A stretch of 39,904 nt of DNA from assembly GCF_018861905.1 (NCBI RefSeq), contig NZ_JAHLDU010000031.1, forward strand, positions 1 to 39,904. The letters are read 5' to 3'. The translations under genes were made by a program, and so were the position numbers. Shown piece after piece: positions 1 through 8,183 of the stretch; the first letter of the stretch is position 1; each line of letters starts with the position of its first letter. The DNA comes from Clostridium sp. DSM 17811. Its GTDB lineage: Bacteria > Bacillota > Clostridia > Clostridiales > Clostridiaceae. Below the pieces are notes generated by a model. It was not told where the DNA came from, made no database searches, and was given only the letters and a program-made list of their open reading frames with translations.

Positions 1-1
1 C

Positions 2-238
2 CTGGGATATCTTAAAATGGTCTGTCCAAGCTATGCAGGAGAAAAATATTATAAGCAAGAATACGCAGTAACTGATAGAAGTTTGATTACTGCCTCTGGA
101 ATAGCTCCTCTTGAATTTACTTTGCACATATTGAAAATTCTAGAGGTGTTTTCACCACAAACCTTAGATTCTTGGTACAATCTTTATAAAACTCAAGATG
201 CAAAATATTTCTTTGAGTTGATGAGCTCGATTCAATAG
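2..238 (+). CDS. DJ-1/PfpI family protein, C-terminal part (5' end outside window)
   Basis: The reading frame is open from the left edge, so the ATG at 17 is internal and the gene is cut by the window. The 78 visible residues match the C-terminus of DJ-1/PfpI class I amidotransferase-like proteins: a GYLKMVCPSY stretch, then AVTDRSLITASGIAPLEFT, the conserved region following the last strand of the domain, then a helical tail. The nucleophile-elbow cysteine would lie upstream and cannot be checked. Family members include stress-related glyoxalases, proteases and amidotransferases, so the substrate is unknown. No hairpin terminator is obvious after the stop. Confidence 0.75.
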   Translation: MGYLKMVCPSYAGEKYYKQEYAVTDRSLITASGIAPLEFTLHILKILEVFSPQTLDSWYNLYKTQDAKYFFELMSSIQ

Positions 239-315
239 TAGAAAATTGAGTGAATCAAAGTTATTTATATAAATATAAAAGCATAAAACAATTTAAAGTT
301 AAATATGTTAAATAT

Positions 316-344
316 TTGGATATTATTTCAATATACTGTATAAT
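316..344 (+). promoter_or_regulatory. Sigma-A type promoter for the GNAT/YoaP gene
   Basis: TTGGAT (316-321) and a perfect TATAAT (339-344) are separated by 17 bases, about 68 bases before the start codon. This is the clearest vegetative promoter in the first kilobase. Confidence 0.6.
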
Positions 345-411
345 CAAATAAGGACACAATTGTAATTTATGGCGGTGCGAAGACTATATTATATAACAGG
401 AGGATAAAACG

Positions 412-1170
412 TTGGGAAATGATTTTATAAATTTAAACGCAGATAATATTTCAAATGAGCATTTGTGCTGCGCTATTGCCGATAAAAAACATCAATATGG
501 TGTTGCTGTAAAAAAGGCATGGATTGCAGATAGAATAGCGGAAGGCCATGTTTTTAGGAAACTCAATGAAAAGGGCAAGGTATTTATTGAATATACACCG
601 CTTGAAAAAGCTTGGGTGCCTATTGTTGGTGATAATTATATATTTATCTATTGTCTTTGGGTTTCGGGAAGTTTCAAAGGAAAGGGCTATGGCAAAGAAT
701 TACTTGATTATTGTATAGCAGACGCAAAAAAACAAAGCAAGGCAGGTGTTTGCATTATTAGCTCTAAGAAGAAAAAACCTTTTCTCTCAGAGAAAAAGTT
801 TATGCAGAAATTTGGATTTGAAACGGTAGATACCATTGATGGCGAGTATGAGCTTTTAGCGTTATCTTTTGACGGCTCAAAACCACAGTTTGCACCAACT
901 GCAAAAACACAGAGAATAGATAGTGAAACTCTAACTATCTACTATGGTTTACAGTGCCCGTATATACCGAACTGCATAAAACAAATTGAAGCATATTGCA
1001 AGACAAATGACATTCCTATTGAATTAATAGCAGTTGACAGTTTAGAGAAATCAAAGAGACTTCCTTGTGTGTTTAATAACTGGACTGTGTTTTATAAAGG
1101 CAAATTTGAAACAGTGCATTTGCTCAATGAAGGATATTTGAAAAAAATGCTTGAAAGATCAACAAATTGA
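412..1170 (+). CDS. GNAT N-acetyltransferase with C-terminal YoaP domain
   Basis: This 252-residue protein starts at TTG 412, eight bases after a CAGGAGG ribosome binding site (397-403). The N-terminal half is a GNAT fold with the acetyl-CoA pyrophosphate loop FKGKGYGKELL (about residues 88-98) preceded by a strand (YIFIYCLWVSG). The C-terminal part, from about residue 170, with CPYIPNCIKQIE and the FYKGKFETVHLLNE ending, matches the YoaP-type domain of Bacillus/Clostridium acetyltransferases. The two cysteines around 183-189 could be thiol-active, by resemblance to a thioredoxin-like motif; this is inference. The substrate is unknown. It has its own promoter and is convergent with the ABC operon to the right. 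Confidence 0.8.
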   Translation: MGNDFINLNADNISNEHLCCAIADKKHQYGVAVKKAWIADRIAEGHVFRKLNEKGKVFIEYTPLEKAWVPIVGDNYIFIYCLWVSGSFKGKGYGKELLDYCIADAKKQSKAGVCIISSKKKKPFLSEKKFMQKFGFETVDTIDGEYELLALSFDGSKPQFAPTAKTQRIDSETLTIYYGLQCPYIPNCIKQIEAYCKTNDIPIELIAVDSLEKSKRLPCVFNNWTVFYKGKFETVHLLNEGYLKKMLERSTN

Positions 1171-1210
1171 GACTTATCATTTGATATAAGGTTATAAATA
1201 TTATTATAAA

Positions 1211-2230
1211 TTAAGCAAATTTTCTTTCGCCCAATTTACAAGCAACTACAAGCATTAACATTGATAATCCTAGTATAATAGCAATGGGAGCGAATGCATC
1301 AGTGTTAACTACTCCTTGCTGTATTTTTTCAATAAATATAACTAACCACTTTGTTATTGTCGCATTACTTACGTATTTTAATAATGTAGGCATTTTATCC
1401 AAAGGTAAAAATGAGCCTCCAAGTAATGACATTATCACAGAAACTACTGATGCAATTAAACTTGCCTGCAGCTCGGTTTTACACAAATTAACAATTAGAC
1501 AACTCAAACTTGTTGCAATAATGGCTATAGTTAATCCAATAAATAGTAGCTGTAATGCACTAATTCCAATATCAATAGGTAATATTGTTATTATAATAAC
1601 CGAAATTATCACTTGTACAATTGTGTTTAGGAGATTATATAAAAATGTCCCTAATATATAGATAATCGGTTTATAGGGAGATACAAAAACCCTTTTTAAT
1701 GTACCCTCTTTCTGATCCTTTATTAAATTGCAGGCGGATAAGGTACATGTTATTATTAATGTTAATAGTATATATCCTCCACCTCTTTGCGCTACAGTCA
1801 TACTTTCGCTTAGCATTTCGGATAAAGTATCTTCAAATCCATGCAGATCACCATTAGCAAAATAACTCTTTATAATTTGTTCAATATTTTCTTTAACCTT
1901 ATTGTCTAAGCAGATTACTTGGAAGGATTCATCCTTATTGAATTGAATTACAGCAGAATATTTAGCAAGAATCATGTCAGTATTAATACTATCTTCATTT
2001 GCTTTCTTTATAGTTAAACCTTTTATAGAAACAGCCTTTTCTTTAAATCTTGAATATTCATTCCCTGATCCTTTATCAATTACACCTATATTAATAGAAG
2101 GCTTCATAAGACTATTAATACCTAATGCAGCTATAACTGCAATGACTGGTATTAATACTGTTAATATCAATTTCTTTTTATATTTTAAGCTCTTTAAAAA
2201 TTCATTCTTTGCTACTAATAATATACCCAT
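1211..2230 (-). CDS. ABC-2 type transporter permease (larger subunit)
   Basis: This 339-residue membrane protein has one N-terminal membrane segment (about residues 20-42), then an extracytoplasmic stretch of about 130 residues, then a block of about five membrane segments from residue 150 to the end. That is the usual architecture of ABC-2 (DrrB/NatB/YhaP-like) drug or peptide exporters. It is the last gene of a three-gene exporter operon. Its ATG overlaps the stop of the preceding permease (TAATG), which implies translational coupling, and AGGAG lies just upstream. The exported substrate cannot be read from the sequence. Confidence 0.8.
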   Translation of the reverse strand: MGILLVAKNEFLKSLKYKKKLILTVLIPVIAVIAALGINSLMKPSINIGVIDKGSGNEYSRFKEKAVSIKGLTIKKANEDSINTDMILAKYSAVIQFNKDESFQVICLDNKVKENIEQIIKSYFANGDLHGFEDTLSEMLSESMTVAQRGGGYILLTLIITCTLSACNLIKDQKEGTLKRVFVSPYKPIIYILGTFLYNLLNTIVQVIISVIIITILPIDIGISALQLLFIGLTIAIIATSLSCLIVNLCKTELQASLIASVVSVIMSLLGGSFLPLDKMPTLLKYVSNATITKWLVIFIEKIQQGVVNTDAFAPIAIILGLSMLMLVVACKLGERKFA

Positions 2231-2976
2231 TATAAGAACGACTCCTTTCTAAACTTTTTAATAGATCCAAAGGTAAATATTATACCTAAAGCTAGTATTA
2301 TACCTGTAGCAATAAAATACAGCTTAGTGCTATGATCGTTATTCATTAGGAATATACCTTTGTTTATCCATGTTAATGGTGATATATAGCTTATAATCTC
2401 TATAACCTTTCCTAGAGATCCTATGGGAAAGAAAGTTCCACCTAGTAGTGCCATAATTAATATTGGAGTACTGATAAAATTTTTAACCTGCATAAAATCT
2501 TTTGTACTTACACCTATAAAAGTACCAATTGCACATGACATTAATCCAAGTATTGAAAATAGGATAAATATCTGTAAAAAATTATTATTATAATTCACAC
2601 TAAATATATATTTGCATATAAACATTAAAATTAAATTGTAAAACATCATAGCAATCGTAGAAGGGATTATTTTAGATAATACTATAGCAGTCTTACTAAT
2701 TGGTGCTATAATAAACCGTTCTCCACATTTATGCATACTTTCCTCTCTTGTAATATATACAAGAGTTACGGAGCTTAAAAATGTGCAAAATGGAATAATT
2801 ACCATGCTATAGTAATAATATGAAGTTACTCCATTTTTACCTGAATAATAATTTGATGCCATGTATCCAAGTATTGCTATTAAAAATAATGGAAATATAG
2901 TTCCATACCCTATCAAAAAAGAATCCTTAATTCTCCTTTTCATACCCATATTAAATAATACCTTAAAACCACTCAT
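2230..2976 (-). CDS. ABC-2 type transporter permease (smaller subunit)
   Basis: This 248-residue protein has about six predicted membrane segments and no large soluble domain, typical of an ABC-2 permease. It lies 13 bases after the ATPase gene and shares one base with the next permease, so the three genes form one operon. The two permeases probably make a heterodimeric channel driven by the ATPase encoded upstream. The segment around residues 140-190 has the conserved glycine-rich helix pattern of ABC-2 proteins (LMSCAIGTFIG, LLGGTFFPIGSLG). Confidence 0.8.
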   Translation of the reverse strand: MSGFKVLFNMGMKRRIKDSFLIGYGTIFPLFLIAILGYMASNYYSGKNGVTSYYYYSMVIIPFCTFLSSVTLVYITREESMHKCGERFIIAPISKTAIVLSKIIPSTIAMMFYNLILMFICKYIFSVNYNNNFLQIFILFSILGLMSCAIGTFIGVSTKDFMQVKNFISTPILIMALLGGTFFPIGSLGKVIEIISYISPLTWINKGIFLMNNDHSTKLYFIATGIILALGIIFTFGSIKKFRKESFL

Positions 2977-2989
2977 GTCATCGCCTCCA

Positions 2990-3736
2990 TTAATCTCTTA
3001 ATTCTTTTCCAGTTAAGTGCAAGAAAATTTCCTCTATACTATTTAATCCACTTTCCTTATATTTTTTCTTAAGGTCATCTTTATCACCTTGTTCAATGAT
3101 TATACCTTGGTCAATTATAATTAATCTTGAGCAAATGGACTCAACCTCTTCCATATAATGAGATATATATATTATTGTTGTTCCTTCATCTCGCAACTTT
3201 TTTGTTACTTCCAATATATTATTTCTTGACTGAGGATCTATACCAACCGTTGGCTCATCCATTATTAATAATTTGGGTCTGTGCACTATTGAACAAGCTA
3301 TATTAAGACGTCGCTTCATACCACCTGAAAAAGAATCCGGATAATCCTTTCTTCTCTCCCAAAGACCTACATGCTCTAATGCTTCTTGAACATTTGTTTT
3401 CAACTTACTACCACTTAAGTCATATAAGGAACCAAAGAATTTTACATTATCATAAACAGAAAGATCCGAAAAAAATGCGATATCTTGTGGAACTAGACCT
3501 AGCTCTTTTTTAAATTCTCCTTTATTTTCTTTAACATCCTTATTTTTAAATAATACTGCACCTTCATCCATATTCAATATTGTAGCGATCATATTTATTG
3601 TAGTGCTTTTTCCAGCTCCATTAGGTCCTAGAAATCCAACGATTTCCTTAACTCCAATATCTAATGTTATTCCTTTTACCACCTGCTTTTCTCCAAAACT
3701 CTTTTTTAATCCCTTAATTTCTAAAATTTTTTCCAA
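2990..3736 (-). CDS. ABC transporter ATP-binding protein (DrrA/NatA-like)
   Basis: This 248-residue nucleotide-binding subunit shows Walker [10 protein letters not shown] (37-45), signature SGGMKRR (137-143), Walker B LLIMDEP (156-162) and an H-loop histidine in YISHYMEE. It starts at TTG 3736 with AGGAGG (3745-3750) eight bases upstream. The SGGMKRR signature and the [10 protein letters not shown]-loop are typical of ATPases paired with ABC-2 drug or antibiotic exporters. The promoter in front carries the 19-bp site also found before the PadR gene, so it is probably repressed by that regulator. Confidence 0.9.
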   Translation of the reverse strand: MEKILEIKGLKKSFGEKQVVKGITLDIGVKEIVGFLGPNGAGKSTTINMIATILNMDEGAVLFKNKDVKENKGEFKKELGLVPQDIAFFSDLSVYDNVKFFGSLYDLSGSKLKTNVQEALEHVGLWERRKDYPDSFSGGMKRRLNIACSIVHRPKLLIMDEPTVGIDPQSRNNILEVTKKLRDEGTTIIYISHYMEEVESICSRLIIIDQGIIIEQGDKDDLKKKYKESGLNSIEEIFLHLTGKELRD

Positions 3737-3759
3737 TTTTATTACCTCCTATATAAAAC

Positions 3760-3788
3760 ATTATATATACAACGTTTAGTATATACAT
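3760..3788 (-). promoter_or_regulatory. Promoter and putative PadR operator of the ABC exporter operon
   Basis: On the minus strand a TATAAT -10 (3765-3760) is preceded by TATACTAAACGTTGTATAT (plus-strand coordinates 3765-3783), which fills the -35/-10 spacer. The hexamer 17 bases upstream (ATGTAT) is a weak -35. The same 19 bases occur in the promoter of the PadR gene at 4641-4659. The arms TATAC and GTATA form an inverted repeat with an 8-base centre. Confidence 0.65.
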
Positions 3789-3858
3789 TTAAAATTTAAC
3801 AATGAATTATCATTGCTAAATAAATTTTTATTTTGTTTTTAAGATTAAATATAGTTTA

Positions 3859-4572
3859 TTACTTATTTCCAATAACAGTTATTAGTTTTTCTAAAGCGTC
3901 CTTTGCATCATATGAATTATTTAATATGATATCCTTTAATTGATCTACACTTGCTTTATTGATATCAATATTTTTTTTATCCTTATCTTCCATTTCACTA
4001 AAGTGAAAATTCTTGATCATAACTTCATTTTTTTCACTCAATTTATAATATAAATCAAATTCTTCAATTAAGGCTTTACACCATTTGAGCTCATATTCAT
4101 AGTTACATATTGTCATATCGAATGAAATTTTCTCAACTAGTGGACTGTCACCATTGATTTTTATATTTCTCCAGTAATTCCAATATTCTAAAGTTTTATT
4201 AAGCTCTTTCATATGTGCTTCAATTATCTTAATAGCTACATCCTTATCTAGTTTATTAAATGTGCTTGGTAGAATAAATTTGTCTATATTCAAAGGAACT
4301 AGTGGTTTATCTAGCTCTTTTTCAATAGCTTTCTTAAGCTCGTTTTTTCCTGAATCTGTAATTCTATAAATTCTTCTTATTCTTGAGCCTCTTGTCTCTT
4401 CTCTTACTAGCTCTATCTCACCAGCTTTTTCCATCTTGCTTAAAGCATAATATATAGAACCAGCTTTAATGTTAGTCCAGTTATCAAAACCACTTGCTTG
4501 TATAAACTTTTGAATTTCATATCCATGTGTATCTTTAATGTTTAAATAAAATAAAATTAGTATTTTAACCAT
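3859..4572 (-). CDS. PadR family transcriptional regulator
   Basis: This 237-residue protein has an N-terminal winged helix (residues 1-90) with the PadR signatures HGYEIQKFI, GSIYYALSKMEKAGEIE and the wing with IYRITDSGKNEL. A longer C-terminal alpha-helical part, of the PadR C-terminal dimerisation type, follows. It is encoded directly upstream of, and on the same strand as, the ABC-2 exporter, the usual context for substrate-responsive repressors of drug efflux pumps. Both promoters carry the same 19-bp site, so autoregulation plus control of the exporter is likely. The inducer is unknown. Confidence 0.88.
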   Translation of the reverse strand: MVKILILFYLNIKDTHGYEIQKFIQASGFDNWTNIKAGSIYYALSKMEKAGEIELVREETRGSRIRRIYRITDSGKNELKKAIEKELDKPLVPLNIDKFILPSTFNKLDKDVAIKIIEAHMKELNKTLEYWNYWRNIKINGDSPLVEKISFDMTICNYEYELKWCKALIEEFDLYYKLSEKNEVMIKNFHFSEMEDKDKKNIDINKASVDQLKDIILNNSYDAKDALEKLITVIGNK

Positions 4573-4636
4573 ATCTACTCCTTATATAGTATATGAATTT
4601 TGTGATATTAAAATTACATAAGTAACCTTTAATATT

Positions 4637-4665
4637 ACAGTATACTAAACGTTGTATATTGTCAA
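4637..4665 (-). promoter_or_regulatory. Promoter and putative PadR operator of the padR gene
   Basis: The minus strand shows a perfect TTGACA -35 (4665-4660), then the 19-bp site (plus-strand TATACTAAACGTTGTATAT, 4641-4659), then a -10 that can be read as TACTGT (spacer 17) or TATACT (spacer 15). The site therefore sits exactly between the two promoter elements, where a bound repressor would exclude RNA polymerase. Confidence 0.65.
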
Positions 4666-4690
4666 CATTATAATTATTATCAGAATAGCT

Positions 4691-4812
4691 TTAGAAAAGA
4701 TGCAAAGAACTTACAGGTGTAGTACAAAATAAAAACCAAAATTCAGAAGTTAAGTGCAGCAGAATTTCTTTTTAAGCTGACAGGAATAGATATAAATATT
4801 TGTTCTTGCTGT
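4691..4812 (+). pseudogene. Relic of an IS91-type transposase (C-terminal end)
   Basis: Bases 4700-4812 read in two frames as KELTG, then KNKNQ and EVK, then AAEFLFKLTGIDINICSCC. This follows the C-terminus of the intact transposase at 38097-39284 (KELTGAVENKNQILEVK, TAELLLKLTGIDINICSCC). The DNA is also very similar to that gene, with small deletions and substitutions that break the frame. It lies in the opposite orientation to the intact copy and ends just before the stop codon of the alpha/beta hydrolase. It is decayed and cannot encode a product. Confidence 0.8.
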
Positions 4813-4816
4813 GAAT

Positions 4817-6187
4817 TTACTTTATCTTTGTTTCCTTCAGTACTAAATTAACCATCAAATCAACAAACTTGTCTCGTTGGTTAATCCACGGACTGTGTCC
4901 AGAATGTTCAAACCAGATAAACTCTTTATGAGGAGCTTTTAGTGCATTGAAATACTCCTCAGTCAATGCTGGTGGTGCGTCGATATCGTGGCGGCCTTCA
5001 ATAAAGTAAACTGGAACATCTAATTTTATAGCTTGCTTACGTAGATCTACATTATATAACTGTGGATAGACATGATTAAAAGTAGTAACCAAGCCAAGTA
5101 GAAAATTTACTTTATCGTATAAACCATATTCAGGACCTGCTAGATCGCTAAATGTATTATAACCTGGTCTTTCAATTTTAGGGTTTTTTGTCATGTAATC
5201 ACCTAAATACTGATTGTAAGAAGATACTTTCCAAACTACATCTTTACCATAGTATGGTGGCAGCCCTTGTTTCTTAAGTTTTCCAACCAGTTTTGTATCT
5301 CCCTGCGCTTTTGCCATCTTTAATGCTAGTTCATAGTCACGAATTTCAGTTTCAGCAAATGCAACCATCTGACCTGTACCAATAAAAGCAGAAAATAGTT
5401 CTGGGTAACGTTGTACAAGCAATATACCTAATGCACTCCCCCGTGATTCACCAAGTACATATATTTTTTTCTGTTTAAATCTTTGGCATAGATACTGTGT
5501 TAGTTCATGACCATCGGAAATGTATCGCTCAGGGGTAATTGATTTAAGCGGTATAGCCTTCATTGATTTACCCGACCCTGGTTGCTCCCAGTTAACAACC
5601 ACATAGTTATCTTCAAGCTTTTTTAATTGTTCTCTAGTTGCAGCTAGTTGCGTTCCACCTGGCCCACCAGCTAGAAAAAGTAGTACCGGATTATTCTTAT
5701 TTTTACCACGGATAGTTATCCATTGATTACTGCCACCTAGAGTTACTTTTTCTAAAATAGCAATACTACCCACTAATGGTTTGCCATTCTCCCCAAGTAT
5801 AGGTGGAGTGTATGCCATCCACTGGCTGCATAGTATAGAAATAATATTTACAAATAGTAATGCTACTATTACAATAAGCTGTTTGCGCAGTTTCAAAAGC
5901 CAGGTCATTATTTTTGCTCTTGTACGGGTACAAACAGCAATAATTACTGTAATCAAAATTGAGATAACCAGAGTTGCTATTGTTACAGTCAGCGAAATAA
6001 TCAATATGAACGCAAACCCTAACTCTATAGGAACAGTTTTCATCGTAAGCATAAGATATGGACGTATAACAATAGCATACAAAGCTATTATAAGTGCTGT
6101 GAGTAAGGGTAAAAGAAAACGTAGTTGAAGCAACCAATAGCTTTTCCGCCCATGAAGAACTGTTTCTTTTTTTAATATAGACTTCAT
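4817..6187 (-). CDS. Membrane-anchored alpha/beta hydrolase (proline iminopeptidase-like)
   Basis: This 456-residue protein has three or so N-terminal membrane segments (about 20-42, 57-86, 102-120) followed by an alpha/beta hydrolase domain. Visible features are the oxyanion-hole loop AGGPGG (173-178), the nucleophile elbow GESRGS with Ser248, the acid in EGRHD (Asp401) and the catalytic base in HSGHSPW (His431). The GGPG loop and overall order resemble peptidase family S33. The domain probably faces outside the cell. AAGGAGG lies five bases before the ATG. The natural substrate is unknown. The 3' end abuts the transposase relic, but the catalytic triad is complete. Confidence 0.85.
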   Translation of the reverse strand: MKSILKKETVLHGRKSYWLLQLRFLLPLLTALIIALYAIVIRPYLMLTMKTVPIELGFAFILIISLTVTIATLVISILITVIIAVCTRTRAKIMTWLLKLRKQLIVIVALLFVNIISILCSQWMAYTPPILGENGKPLVGSIAILEKVTLGGSNQWITIRGKNKNNPVLLFLAGGPGGTQLAATREQLKKLEDNYVVVNWEQPGSGKSMKAIPLKSITPERYISDGHELTQYLCQRFKQKKIYVLGESRGSALGILLVQRYPELFSAFIGTGQMVAFAETEIRDYELALKMAKAQGDTKLVGKLKKQGLPPYYGKDVVWKVSSYNQYLGDYMTKNPKIERPGYNTFSDLAGPEYGLYDKVNFLLGLVTTFNHVYPQLYNVDLRKQAIKLDVPVYFIEGRHDIDAPPALTEEYFNALKAPHKEFIWFEHSGHSPWINQRDKFVDLMVNLVLKETKIK

Positions 6188-6281
6188 CCTATCCTCCTTA
6201 ACAAAACTTAATAATATTTACTGAGCATTTTTTATGAATACGAACTAACTTTTAAATAAATTGTACCATTTTTTGTTCCAG

Positions 6282-6836
6282 TTATTTTCTCTTGCTTTTT
6301 CTTCTTAATTTCCTCTCTTTTCTTCTTAATTTTCTCTCTTCTCTTTGTGAATGAATAACATTCCAAAAATCAGGTACTCTCATGTATATAACTATAGTTC
6401 TTCCTATAAATAAAAAAGTTAGCCTTAGAAGATAAGCTGTTGCATAATCTAATCCTATTTCTTGAGGTAAACTTGTAATTAAATGGCTCAAAATCGTTCT
6501 TATAGGAAGTGATATAATGAGAAAAAGAAGCATTTGCCAGCCACCTTTTATATAAAGATTTCCGTCTTCTTTTCGGTATATTTTTGTAATGAAGCCAGCA
6601 ATAACACCACATATTAATCCAATTACTATAAGCATTATTATTCCTGGAGCTGCTTGTTCAATACCACCTTTGATTTTTTTAATCACTGAAATTGTAAGCC
6701 ATATAAAAACTATTGGTAAAACAACATATTTTTTTGCTTTAAATCTCCTTTCAGCAACTTGAATATATATAATATATATAATTAATGAAATTACAATTAC
6801 AATATTGCTTAATGGTGTTACTTGAAAATTACCCAT
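6282..6836 (-). CDS. CcdC-like integral membrane protein
   Basis: This 184-residue protein has about five membrane segments and a strongly basic tail in which the element RKERKLRRK is nearly repeated. The layout, with a short N-terminal anchor, YVVLPIVFIWL, a glycine-rich second helix and the MRVPDF end, resembles the CcdC/DUF1453 family, which takes its name from a Bacillus cytochrome c biogenesis gene. I recognise this only at moderate confidence. AAAGGAGG precedes the ATG by about eight bases. No cytochrome genes are nearby, so a role in cytochrome maturation is not supported by context. Confidence 0.55.
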   Translation of the reverse strand: MGNFQVTPLSNIVIVISLIIYIIYIQVAERRFKAKKYVVLPIVFIWLTISVIKKIKGGIEQAAPGIIMLIVIGLICGVIAGFITKIYRKEDGNLYIKGGWQMLLFLIISLPIRTILSHLITSLPQEIGLDYATAYLLRLTFLFIGRTIVIYMRVPDFWNVIHSQREERKLRRKERKLRRKSKRK

Positions 6837-6986
6837 TTTGAAACCTCCTTTTTAAATCATAAAAAAAATATACATCATAGAAAAACTAATGTAAATATCA
6901 AAATAGGTATGTCGTCATAGGGTATCAGTAAGTGGTTAAAAAAGGGCAGCAAGCTGTAGCTTACACCACAAATATTTATTCATTTA

Positions 6987-7424
6987 CTACTTATCGGAAT
7001 GACTAGTTAACTTTTTTATATTTTCCAATTTTACGTTAATTTCTTTTGCATCCTTTTTATATACCTGCCAACTTAAAAAACGGATTACCAAATAGATAAC
7101 TGCAATTTCAATCGCAAATTTGGCTAACTGGATGTATTCCCCGGCAATCCCCAAAATATGAGCTAATAATAAAAGAATCACCTCAAGTGTAATGAAGTGA
7201 ATGCAAATTCTGACACGTGTCTCTTTCCCACTCATTTCATTTGGAGAATAAAGAATAAAACTCGTCAGGTCACCTGCCAATGCGCCAATCATAACTGTAT
7301 ATAAGTCTTTTATGTTTAATGAAAATCCCGATTCACTGTTTAATGCTGTGACTACAAAAACAACTACCCCAAATATAACAAAATAATCCTTTATAAGCTT
7401 TTTTATAAATTCTGATACCTTCAT
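6987..7424 (-). CDS. DUF3021 family membrane protein, partner of LytTR regulator
   Basis: This 145-residue protein has four membrane segments (about 15-33, 40-58, 75-93, 100-118) and a charged cytoplasmic tail. It matches the DUF3021 pattern and follows a LytTR gene by 12 bases, with its AGGAGG overlapping the regulator's stop codon. LytTR/membrane-protein pairs are known as LytTR regulatory systems, in which the membrane protein holds the transcription factor inactive (HdrRM and BrsRM of streptococci). By analogy this protein probably inhibits or sequesters the LytTR protein encoded upstream; that role is inference. Confidence 0.8.
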   Translation of the reverse strand: MKVSEFIKKLIKDYFVIFGVVVFVVTALNSESGFSLNIKDLYTVMIGALAGDLTSFILYSPNEMSGKETRVRICIHFITLEVILLLLAHILGIAGEYIQLAKFAIEIAVIYLVIRFLSWQVYKKDAKEINVKLENIKKLTSHSDK

Positions 7425-7436
7425 GTTTTCTTCCTC

Positions 7437-7874
7437 CTACAATCCTAATCTTTTTTTTAGAACCGACACATATTGCCTAGATATGATAACTTTTTCTCCA
7501 TTATCTAGAGTTGCCTCAAACCTGCCGCTTAGTGAGGGTTGTACAAAAGAAATTTTTGCAATGTTTACAATTGTTGACTTAGAGACACGAAAGAAATTTC
7601 TGAATTCAAATATTCCCTCCAGTTCATACAATTTCTGCTTTGATTCAAACACCTTTTCTTTGCAGTATATAAATACCTTATTGTCTACTGCCTCAAAATA
7701 AAATATATTTTCCCGCCTAATTCTATGTATAGTCTCTCCATCATAACCAATTAATACATCATTACTTGTCTGTAGTTGCTTTAGAATTTGCAAAACTTCG
7801 TCATCTAGTTCATGACATTTAATGATAATTTCCTCTTGCTTATTTTTATCAATTTCTTCAATAGATATTTTCAT
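7437..7874 (-). CDS. LytTR family DNA-binding transcriptional regulator
   Basis: This 145-residue protein has no receiver domain. Residues 45-145 form a LytTR DNA-binding domain (IRRENIFYFEAVDNKVFIY, FFRVSKSTIVNI, ISRQYVSVLKKRL at the end). Stand-alone LytTR proteins paired with a small membrane protein are autoregulated switches in other Firmicutes. It starts at ATG 7874 with AGAGG upstream. The promoter at 7896-7940 is one of five near-identical copies in the window, which makes this protein the best candidate for the factor recognising that sequence. Confidence 0.88.
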   Translation of the reverse strand: MKISIEEIDKNKQEEIIIKCHELDDEVLQILKQLQTSNDVLIGYDGETIHRIRRENIFYFEAVDNKVFIYCKEKVFESKQKLYELEGIFEFRNFFRVSKSTIVNIAKISFVQPSLSGRFEATLDNGEKVIISRQYVSVLKKRLGL

Positions 7875-7895
7875 GGTTACCTCTTTCTTTATAGT

Positions 7896-7940
7896 TATTC
7901 AATCATACCATAATTACCATAAATTAAGTATATTTACAAT
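7896..7940 (-). promoter_or_regulatory. Recurrent promoter module, copy A (LytTR operon)
   Basis: The minus strand carries a -10 TATGAT (7907-7902) with the conserved 17-base spacer ATTTATGGTAATTATGG upstream and ACTTAA in the -35 position. The 45-base block agrees with copy D (31567-31611) at 39 positions and with copy C (28557-28601) at 38, without gaps. The predicted start site is about 20 bases before the LytTR ATG. Confidence 0.65.
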
Positions 7941-8183
7941 TCTTTAGAAATTAGTAATTTCAGCGTCCCAGGAGATGATTTAATTAAGAATTTTGTTATT
8001 ACTTTACATTCTCACAATTCAATAATTCCGATAATTTGACCTGAAAAGAACCCCCCAAATGGCGTTTTATGTTCAAATAATGACGTTTAAGGCTTTAAAT
8101 ATTGAATTATACCTATTTATAAAATATTATAAAATAAGTAATAAGTATTGTTTTATATTTAACAAACACATTCTAAAAAGGAG
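7941..8183. other. Rest of the intergenic region between divergent LytTR and deacetylase genes
   Basis: With copy A of the promoter module this gap exceeds 300 bases. The remaining part is AT-rich, with a short GC-richer patch around 8041-8095. I see no gene, hairpin terminator or convincing promoter for the deacetylase beyond generic AT-rich elements. Confidence 0.5.
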
